Source: a virus. Taken from it: a stretch of DNA of 27,018 nt. The translations under genes were made by a program, and so were the position numbers. The notes below the pieces were generated by a model. The model made no database searches, was not told the origin of the DNA, and saw only the letters and a list, made by a program, of their open reading frames with translations. The stretch covers positions 1-27,018 of IMG/VR virus record IMGVR_UViG_3300007541_000163; one strand, given 5' to 3'. This document shows positions 1 to 6,200 of this stretch, piece by piece (position 1 is the first letter of the stretch; each line of letters begins with the position of its first letter).

Positions 1-2
1 GT

Positions 3-965
3 AATACTGATGCCACTACTAGTGCTTATTTGGATTTCTACGTAAAGAGTGGTGTTACTGGTGGAACGGCAGTATCTTTAACCAATGTTATCAGAATAAA
101 TGAAAGTGGATTAATACCAGTAACAACTTCTACGTTTAATTTGGGTGGAACCTCGAACAAATGGAATCATATTTACGCAGATAATATTACTGCAACTAAT
201 ATTAATGCCCCAATTAGTGGAAATGCCGACACTGCAACAAAATTATTAAATGCTAGAAACTTTAGTGTTAGTGGTGATGTAACTACAGCATCTCCTGTAT
301 CTTTTGATGGTACTGCTAATGTTGATTTAGCTGTTAGTCTACCTACCATACCTGGATTAACTGCAGGTACTTATGGATCAGCAACACAAATTCCGACAAT
401 TACTGTTAATAATAAAGGAAAAGTTACTGCAGTATCTGTAAACACTTTTACTCCTGCAAACTCCCAAACTTCTGATGCATTATTAACTCAAACAAATGCT
501 ACTAATGCTAATTATTATCCAACATTTGTAAATTCCAATAATGCCGCACCAGGAACTGCAGAATCTTATTTTACTACAGATAAATTTACCATAAATCCAA
601 GTAATGGTAATTTAGTAGTTAGTGGTACTGTTACTGCAAACTCTGATGCTAGACTGAAAGATAATGTAGAAACAATCAATGATGCTTTAAATAAAGTTTT
701 ATTATTGAGGGGAGTTGAATATGATAGAAATGATATTGAAGGTAATCCTCATCAAATTGGTGTAATTGCTCAAGAAGTTGAAGAAGTACTTCCAGAATTA
801 ATTAATGGTCAAGGAGATGAGATTAAGTCTGTTGCATATGGTAACTTTGCTGGTCTTTTTATTGAGGCATTTAAAGAGCAACAGAAGACAATTCAAGAAC
901 AAAATGCTAAAATAGATCTGTTGACCAAGCAAGTCGAGGCACTTATGGAAAAATTGGGGGGTTGA
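3..965 (+). CDS. Tail fibre protein with C-terminal S74 chaperone domain (5' partial)
   Basis: The reading frame is open from the window edge, so the N-terminus is missing; the TTG at 30 is not a credible start. The visible part has the low-complexity Thr/Asn/Ser/Gly composition of phage fibre shafts, including an ADTATKL...FDGTANVDLA stretch typical of tail-fibre repeats. The last ~100 residues match the intramolecular chaperone of endosialidase (Peptidase_S74): NSDARLKDN, then an IGVIAQEVEEVLPEL block, then a C-terminal coiled coil (EQQKTIQEQNAKIDLL). In this family the domain trimerises the fibre and then cleaves itself off just before the Ser of the NSD motif. A second S74 tail ends the gene at 3252-9068 with near-identical junction DNA. 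The stop TGA lies inside the next promoter's -35 region. Function as a virion fibre is a family-based inference. Confidence 0.85.
   Translation, partial: NTDATTSAYLDFYVKSGVTGGTAVSLTNVIRINESGLIPVTTSTFNLGGTSNKWNHIYADNITATNINAPISGNADTATKLLNARNFSVSGDVTTASPVSFDGTANVDLAVSLPTIPGLTAGTYGSATQIPTITVNNKGKVTAVSVNTFTPANSQTSDALLTQTNATNANYYPTFVNSNNAAPGTAESYFTTDKFTINPSNGNLVVSGTVTANSDARLKDNVETINDALNKVLLLRGVEYDRNDIEGNPHQIGVIAQEVEEVLPELINGQGDEIKSVAYGNFAGLFIEAFKEQQKTIQEQNAKIDLLTKQVEALMEKLGG
623..648 (+). repeat. 26-nt direct repeat at S74 junction, copy 1
   Basis: These 26 bases are identical to 8771-8796. Both copies encode GTVTANSD, exactly where the variable fibre body joins the S74 chaperone domain. Downstream the two genes stay similar as protein but differ as DNA. 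A short identical block at a domain boundary is the expected footprint of module exchange by recombination, though strong conservation of the cleavage site could also preserve it. Confidence 0.75.
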
Positions 966-990
966 CCCCTTCTGAATCATCTGCTACAAT
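962..990 (+). promoter_or_regulatory. Sigma70-like promoter overlapping a fibre gene end and small hairpin
   Basis: TTGACC at 962-967 and TACAAT at 985-990 are separated by exactly 17 bases. The -35 box overlaps the stop of the fibre gene and the loop of a small GGGG-TTGA-CCCC hairpin (958-969) followed by only two T residues, so the hairpin would be a weak terminator. Predicted transcription start is near 997, which supports ATG 1019 over TTG 962 as the start of the next gene. The arrangement resembles the stronger terminator/promoter overlap at 9076-9111. Confidence 0.65.
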
Positions 991-1018
991 ACCTGAGAAT
1001 TCAACGCAAAAATTCCAA

Positions 1019-1198
1019 ATGCAAGATGAGTACCTTACGCGGTGTGTGGTAGATCCTGCTCGCAAAACAGTTTACATCTATTCGAGTGAAGGGACGGAAC
1101 AAGAACTGGTATGTGAGACCACAGATCAGTTTATGAATGTGCTAAAATTTATTCGTTCTACGGTTGATGAAGACATTCTTGCATACGCTCCTGTATGA
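1019..1198 (+). CDS. Small conserved-type hypothetical protein, 59 aa
   Basis: No recognised function. The frame can be opened further at TTG 962, but that TTG is the -35 element of a well-spaced promoter, so ATG 1019 is preferred. The product starts MQDEYLTRCVVDPARKTVYIYSSEG and is soluble, with a likely beta-rich first half and a short amphipathic helix (TDQFMNVLKFIRSTVDED). Its stop overlaps the start of the next gene by 4 bases (ATGA), so the two are probably translated together as an early-type mini-operon between two virion or tRNA blocks. Confidence 0.7.
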   Translation: MQDEYLTRCVVDPARKTVYIYSSEGTEQELVCETTDQFMNVLKFIRSTVDEDILAYAPV

Positions 1199-1392
1199 AA
1201 ACTTCTAAAAATTCATTAATTGAACCCAAGGTAAAAACTACACCAGAGAATGTAAAAGAAGCAAACGAAGCACTATTCTGTGCTAAAATGACTTTACCAG
1301 CAGCAGCAAAGCACTGTGGAATGACTCAAAAGGAAATGAAAATGACCTTTCTTGAGTATTTGAAGTATCACCCACCCACATACAAACAGTGA
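1195..1392 (+). CDS. Small HTH-like hypothetical protein, 65 aa
   Basis: Starts at an ATG overlapping the previous stop (ATGA). The N-terminal ~25 residues are polar and Lys-rich. Residues ~30-60 read as a helix-turn-helix-like block: ALFCAKMTLPAAAKHCGMTQ, in which 'LPAAAKHCGMTQKEM' has the spacing of a recognition-helix motif like that of small phage regulators. A DNA-binding role is therefore possible but rests only on this short pattern. It lies directly upstream of the tRNA promoter and its inverted repeat, which is suggestive for a local regulator but unproven. Confidence 0.7.
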   Translation: MKTSKNSLIEPKVKTTPENVKEANEALFCAKMTLPAAAKHCGMTQKEMKMTFLEYLKYHPPTYKQ

Positions 1393-1395
1393 TAC

Positions 1396-1445
1396 GAAGA
1401 CTTGACAATCAGCAGATCCTATCCTATGATTGTTAAGTCATCTTC
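1396..1445 (+). repeat. Inverted repeat enclosing the tRNA promoter
   Basis: The left arm 1399-1411 (GACTTGACAATCA) pairs with 1427-1439 (TGATTGTTAAGTC) over 13 base pairs with one G-U. After a 3-base bulge, GAA 1396-1398 pairs with TTC 1443-1445. The loop is 15 bases. The -35 box lies wholly in the left arm and the -10 box overlaps the start of the right arm. With no T-run it is not a terminator. It could be an operator or an RNA hairpin at the leader of the tRNA transcript. Confidence 0.6.
1402..1430 (+). promoter_or_regulatory. Sigma70-like promoter for the tRNA cluster
   Basis: TTGACA at 1402-1407 and TATGAT at 1425-1430 have a 17-base spacer, a near-consensus vegetative promoter. The predicted start near 1437 lies about 11 bases before the first tRNA, so it most likely drives tRNA-Ile and the two tRNA-Leu genes. 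Confidence 0.75.
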
Positions 1446-1447
1446 AA

Positions 1448-1522
1448 GGGACTGTCGCCTATTGGTTAAGGCCCACTGCTTATAACGGTGTGAACTGAGT
1501 TCAATTCTCAGCAGTCCTACCA
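1448..1522 (+). tRNA. tRNA-Ile (anticodon UAU), CCA encoded
   Basis: Acceptor GGGACTG pairs with CAGTCCT (one G-U at the end), D arm GCCT/AGGC, anticodon arm CACTG-CTTATAA-CGGTG, and T arm CTGAG-TTCAATT-CTCAG. The loop puts TAT at the anticodon, reading AUA. The discriminator A is followed by an encoded CCA (1520-1522), unlike the two tRNA-Leu genes downstream. UAU is an uncommon bacterial isoleucine anticodon, since AUA is usually read by a lysidine-modified CAU tRNA. Phage genes here are AT-rich and use ATA often, which could explain carrying it. Confidence 0.85.
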
Positions 1523-1528
1523 AAAAAT

Positions 1529-1611
1529 GGGACGGTGGTGGAATCGGTAGACACACCAGACTTAAAATCTGTCGGGCATTGCCTGTGGGGGTTCAAGTCC
1601 CCCTCGTCCTA
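1529..1611 (+). tRNA. tRNA-Leu (anticodon UAA), copy 1
   Basis: Class II tRNA with a long variable arm. Acceptor GGGACGG pairs with TCGTCCT (G-U at both ends), anticodon loop CTTAAAA, T arm GGGGG-TTCAAGT-CCCCC, discriminator A 1611, no encoded CCA. Bases 1536-1572 (D arm through anticodon arm) are identical to 1640-1676 in the next tRNA. No group I intron interrupts the anticodon, unlike many cyanobacterial tRNA-Leu(UAA) genes. A 15-base palindrome centred at 1620 separates it from copy 2. Confidence 0.9.
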
Positions 1612-1632
1612 CTGGGCATTATGCCCAACTAA

Positions 1633-1716
1633 GCGAGTATGGTGGAATCGGTAGACACACCAGACTTAAAATCTGTTGGGAGTAATCCCGTGGGAGTTCA
1701 AGTCTCCCTACTCGCA
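1633..1716 (+). tRNA. tRNA-Leu (anticodon UAA), copy 2
   Basis: Acceptor GCGAGTA pairs perfectly with TACTCGC, the anticodon loop is CTTAAAA, the variable arm is long, the T arm is GGGAG-TTCAAGT-CTCCC and the discriminator is A; no CCA is encoded. It shares a 37-base identical core with copy 1 but has a different acceptor stem, variable arm and T stem. This looks like duplication or recombination between two tRNA-Leu lineages rather than a simple tandem copy. Confidence 0.9.
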
Positions 1717-1720
1717 TTTG

Positions 1721-1763
1721 GGAGGGAATATTAAAGGTCTCTTTTTATATAAGAGCGCCCTCC
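1721..1763 (+). other. Long stem-loop leader after the tRNAs
   Basis: GGAGGG 1721-1726 pairs with CCCTCC 1758-1763. Inside it CTCTT 1739-1743 pairs with AAGAG 1751-1755 around an AT-rich loop. There is no T-run after the outer stem, so it is not a classic terminator. It could protect the 3' side of the tRNA transcript or the 5' side of the following mRNA. The role is unknown. Confidence 0.45.
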
Positions 1764-1771
1764 ACACAAAA

Positions 1772-1778
1772 CTAAATA
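1772..1778 (+). promoter_or_regulatory. Possible T4-type late promoter (CTAAATA)
   Basis: CTAAATA resembles the single-box late promoter of T4-like phages (TATAAATA). It lies only 21 bases before ATG 1799, leaving a very short leader, so this assignment is weak. Confidence 0.35.
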
Positions 1779-1798
1779 CTAAAAAAGGATTTGGTAGT

Positions 1799-2083
1799 AT
1801 GAAATATAAGCTCACAAAATCTTATTGTTGGTTTGAAGTTGAATCAATGAGAAGAGTTGTGAAAATGTATTTTATAAACAATGTTCCTTTTACTTGGGAT
1901 GATTTAACAGAAGAAGAAGAAAATAATATATCTTATTTTGAAGCATGGGCAAATGACTATGGAAAAATTTTTGATAATGAATATATGTTTAGAGCGTCTG
2001 GTTATTTGGTAATGGAAGAATGTCACCCATGTCTTTTTGATATGGAATTAGAAAACGAAGAACTTCTTGCTGAACTTGATTGA
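1799..2083 (+). CDS. Small acidic hypothetical protein, 94 aa
   Basis: Not recognised. The open frame runs back into tRNA-Leu copy 2, which cannot be coding. ATG 1799 has an AGGA about ten bases upstream and follows the stem-loop and CTAAATA box, so it is the chosen start. The product (MKYKLTKSYCWFEVESMRRV...) has a basic, beta-like N-terminus and a strongly acidic remainder with aromatic residues (FTWDDLTEEEENNISYFEAW) and an acidic tail (MELENEELLAELD). No signal peptide or membrane segment is visible. It stops three bases before the oxygenase-like gene and may be co-translated with it. Confidence 0.7.
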   Translation: MKYKLTKSYCWFEVESMRRVVKMYFINNVPFTWDDLTEEEENNISYFEAWANDYGKIFDNEYMFRASGYLVMEECHPCLFDMELENEELLAELD

Positions 2084-2086
2084 ATT

Positions 2087-3187
2087 ATGTTTGATGCAAC
2101 TGTATATGACTATGATATTGAGAAGTACAACTTGGATCATTATATTATAAGTTGTATCCAAAAATATTACCCAACTGTTAAAGATCTTTCTATTTTACAT
2201 GAGACTGTTCATCCCAAAAAAGTAGGTGAACTTGTAAAACTTGTTGGTAAAGATCTTGCAGATACCAATTTTTATTCTTTATTTGATGAATTAGTTGAAG
2301 AATATATTCTTCCGTCATTAAATACCGAAGTCCTCATACAAAAATTTGGCAATATTAGAATAACAATTCCTGATCAAGACAAAACAGGCACTGTTTTGCC
2401 ATATCATCAAGGAAGATGGGTCGGTAATGGTCTTGGATTAAGAACCATTTGGGTCCCATTTACTGATGCATATTCTTCAAATTCTCTTCAAATAATTGGA
2501 ATAGAAAAAAGTAGAGAAATTACAAAAAATTCTACAATAGAGAACTGGGACTATGAAAAACTTCAAAATGTTTGTATTGATAATAGTTACCCAGTAAATA
2601 TAAAGAAAGGTCAATATTTATTGTTCACTCAAGAAAACATTCATGGTGGAGTTCCTAATAGAACTGGAAAAACCAGAATAAGTATAGATGTTAGAGTTTT
2701 ACTTAAAAATGGTCAACCACATAGGAAGTGGCCTGGATCATATTTTAGAATTTTGGGAGATAGTAAAATATCTTCCAGAAAAGTTAGGATTGAGGAGCAT
2801 GAAAATGTTGTTACTTATGCTGAATATGAAGGATTTAAGACTAGGAATATAGATCTTCACTTTCAGACACTAACTATTAAAGATTATTGTAATAGAATGG
2901 GATATACATTTCCACATCAAACTGGTGACAATGAAGGTAGAAATCATTCTTATTTGGAATATCTTTTAAATGAAAAAAAATTAGATCATATTTTGATGTT
3001 TAGTATATATTCTTTACCTGATAATTCAGAAAGACGTAAATATATTTTAAGACTTGCTTTGGACAACAAATGCAAATTGCATTTTGCAAATGAAGAGTTT
3101 GTTCTTTATGAAGAAAGTATGTTGAATAAGATAGAATATCTTAGAAATTTTACATCTGATTGGAGCAGTCCAGTTTGTTATAATTAA
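2087..3187 (+). CDS. 2OG-Fe(II) oxygenase-like protein (HxG variant) fused to a sporadic-carbohydrate-cluster domain
   Basis: Residues ~1-225 look like a PhyH-type / 'sporadic carbohydrate cluster' 2OG-Fe(II) oxygenase: PYHQGRW at 105-111, IWVPFTDAYSSNS after it, and ENIHGGVPNRTGKTRISIDVR, which supplies the distal His186 and the 2-oxoglutarate Arg197. The proximal metal motif is H107-Q-G109 where HxD is expected, so the Asp ligand is missing. Fe/2OG halogenases carry Ala or Gly at this place, but loss of activity is equally possible. Residues ~245-345 (HFQTLTIKDYCNRMGYTF, DHILMFSIYSLP, LHFANEE) resemble, from memory, the LIC12192-type 'sporadic carbohydrate cluster protein', usually a separate small gene beside such oxygenases. 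Here the two appear fused. The likely field is surface carbohydrate or nucleotide-sugar modification. The substrate is unknown. Confidence 0.65.
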   Translation: MFDATVYDYDIEKYNLDHYIISCIQKYYPTVKDLSILHETVHPKKVGELVKLVGKDLADTNFYSLFDELVEEYILPSLNTEVLIQKFGNIRITIPDQDKTGTVLPYHQGRWVGNGLGLRTIWVPFTDAYSSNSLQIIGIEKSREITKNSTIENWDYEKLQNVCIDNSYPVNIKKGQYLLFTQENIHGGVPNRTGKTRISIDVRVLLKNGQPHRKWPGSYFRILGDSKISSRKVRIEEHENVVTYAEYEGFKTRNIDLHFQTLTIKDYCNRMGYTFPHQTGDNEGRNHSYLEYLLNEKKLDHILMFSIYSLPDNSERRKYILRLALDNKCKLHFANEEFVLYEESMLNKIEYLRNFTSDWSSPVCYN

Positions 3188-3213
3188 TTTGCGATAACTA
3201 GTAGTTTTTTATG

Positions 3214-3221
3214 AATAAATA
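3214..3221 (+). promoter_or_regulatory. T4-type late promoter (AATAAATA)
   Basis: AATAAATA closely matches the TATAAATA late box of T4-like phages. It sits in the only intergenic gap (3188-3251) before the giant structural gene, 30 bases before its ATG, consistent with late expression of a virion protein. Confidence 0.6.
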
Positions 3222-3251
3222 AATTATAATAACAGCAACTAGTGTATAAAA

Positions 3252-6200
3252 ATGGGTCTTAGTCGCTTAGATAATTTTCTAAAGAATAGTAGAGGGGATA
3301 TTCTTTATGTAGATCCCTCAAGTATTGATTCAACAGATAGTATTGAAAATCAAGGTAACTCTTTGGTTAGACCTTTTAAAACAATTCAAAGAGCATTAAT
3401 TGAAGCTGCCAGATTTTCGTATCAAGTTGGACTGGATAATGATAGGTTTAGTAGAACCACTGTTATTGTTTATCCAGGTGAGCACTTAATTGATAACAGA
3501 CCTGGATGGATACCCATTCATGATAATCCTGTTAGTGGAAATAATTGGTTAACTAGAGGAGGTGCTTATTCAAATGCACTTGAGGGATTTAATCTAGATA
3601 CTAATTTTGATGTAAATAGTGAGAATAATTCATTATATAAAATGAATTCTGTGTATGGTGGAGTAATTATTCCTCGTGGTACATCTATTGTTGGATTAGA
3701 TCTTCGTAAAACAAAAATCAGACCCAAATTTGTTCCTAACCCTCAAGACGATACGGTCGATTCAACTTGTTTGTTTAGGGTGACAGGAACTTGTTATTTC
3801 AATCAATTTACATTCTTTGATGCTGATCCAAATAGTTTAGTATATAAAGATTATGGACTAAACTTATCAGTACCAAATTATTCTCACCACAAACTAACTT
3901 GTTTTGAATATGCTGATGGTGTTAATCCTGTAGCATTTGATAATGATGATTTAAATTATAATACAACAAAAACTGATCTTGATTTATATTATGAAAAAAT
4001 TGCATTAGTTTATGGTCCTTCCAGCGGGAGAGAAATTTCACCAGTATTTCCAAGTGTTGATGTTGATATTCAATCAAAAATTGATGAATATAGAATTGTT
4101 GGATCAATAGGTCAAAATATAGGGATAACCAGTATTAGATCTGGCGATGGTATTAATTCATCAAATATAATTACTGTAGATATTTTAGAACCAATTAATG
4201 GTCTTGATGTTGATACTCCTATTAGAATCGAAGGAATTCCAGCATCTGGATACAATGGATCTTTTGTTATTAGGAGTGTTGAAGATCCAACTACAATTAC
4301 ATATACAGTATCAAGTCCACCAGTAGATCCTTTACCAACAATTATTGCTGGATCTCCAACATTGAATATTAGTGTAGATACTGTAACTTCTGCTTCTCCA
4401 TATATCTTTAACTGTTCATTGAGATCAGTTTATGGTATGAATGGTCTACATGCAGATGGATCTAAATCTGATGGATTTAGATCTATGGTTATCGCACAAT
4501 TTACTGCGATCGGACTTCAAAAAGATGATAATGCTTTTGTAAAGTATAATCCTATTTCTGGTGCATATGAAGATTCTGTTAGTGTACCAAATTTACATAC
4601 AAATTCTTTATCAGTATATAAACCGTCTTATGATACTTTTCATATTAAAGCATCAAATAATGCTTTCTTGCAATTAGTATCTGTCTTTTCAATTGGTTTT
4701 GGTAATCATTATATTTCCGAGAGTGGTGGTGATTTATCAATCACAAACTCAAATTCAAACTTTGGTGCAAAAGCTTTAGTATGTAAAGGATTTAGAAAAG
4801 ATGCATTTCCTAGAGATGATGCTGGATATATCACACATATCTTACCACCACAGGCAATAAATTCCCAAGAAATTACGGTTGAATATGGTGCTATCGATGT
4901 TGAGACTACTATAGCACAACTTAATAATACTAGATTGTATCTTTATAATGAATTAAATCGAGACATACCTCCAAAATCTGTTATTGAGGGATATCGAATA
5001 GGTTCTAAATTTGATGATAGACTAAAAGTTGTAATTAATAATCAAGAAAAATCTGCATCTATTATAATGCCAGACACACAGGGTTCTGGTATATATGAGT
5101 GTTCTTCTTTTAAAATAGCAACTGTTGGAAGAACTAATATTGGTATTAATAGCATAAGTTCAAATATTCTTACTTTAACAGAACCACATTTATTTGAATC
5201 TGGTGAAACCATTCGTATTTTTAGTGATGATGGTGAACTTCCAGACGGAATTTCAAATAATAATGTATATTATGCTATCACTTCTGGTATCAATAATGAT
5301 CAAATTAAATTGGCAAGAACACTTGACGATAGTGTTAGTGAAAGTGCAGTAACTGTCAATAATAAAGGTGGAATTTTAACAATAGAATCTAGAGTTTCTG
5401 ATAAAAAGTCTGGAGATATTGGACATCCAGTTCAATATGATGAGTCTGTAGGTCAATGGTATATTACAGTAAGTTCTGTAAATAATGATATCTATAGTAC
5501 AATTACCAGTTTAGGTTTTCCTTCTTTAGGAAAGGCAACATCAAAAACTTATATATCTAGAACACCAGATAATAGATCTCTAGATAGTAAAATTTATAAA
5601 GTTAGATATGTAATACCAAAAGATAGTACTGTTATTTCTAGACCTCCAGAAGATTCATTTGTATTGCAAGAATCCAATACAACTAGTGGATTTAGTGACT
5701 CTGAAGTTGCAAAATTCATGAATATTAGTGCTGTAACGTTATCTAATACTTCTGAACTTAGAAATCCAAGATTCATTAGTAATGCAATTCATAATCCTGC
5801 CGTTGGAATTGCGACAATATTTACTGATACTGCTCACCAGTTGTCAATTGGATCAAAAGTAGAAATTAAAAATGTTATTTCATCAAATAATATAACTGGA
5901 ATTGCCAATACTGGATATAATGGCATTTATGATGTTTTAGATACACCAACAAGAAAATCTTTTAGTATTGGAATAACGACTAGTACTGGAATTTTTAGGT
6001 CAAATATCAATATAAGAAATCTTGATTTGCCTATTTTTAAGAGAAAAGAATTAGATAAAACTTTTTGGATTTATAAAACTGAAGAAATTCAAGATTATAT
6101 TCCAAATTCTAGGGACGGTGTATATCATTTAACTATAATTGATTCATCAAGTTCTCCTACAGTAAATCCATTTACAGATCTAAAGTTTTCTCAGCCATTA

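Noticed and set aside
962-1018. N-terminal extension of the 59-aa gene using TTG 962
   Set aside because: TTG 962 is the -35 box of a well-spaced promoter and lies upstream of the predicted transcription start.
1613-1627. Palindrome TGGGCATTATGCCCA between the two tRNA-Leu genes
   Set aside because: It is only a six- to seven-pair hairpin with no T-run, too weak for a terminator. It may be a processing spacer but no more can be said.
1676-1798. N-terminal extension of the 94-aa protein into tRNA-Leu copy 2
   Set aside because: The extension would translate part of a tRNA gene and a stem-loop; ATG 1799 has a better context.
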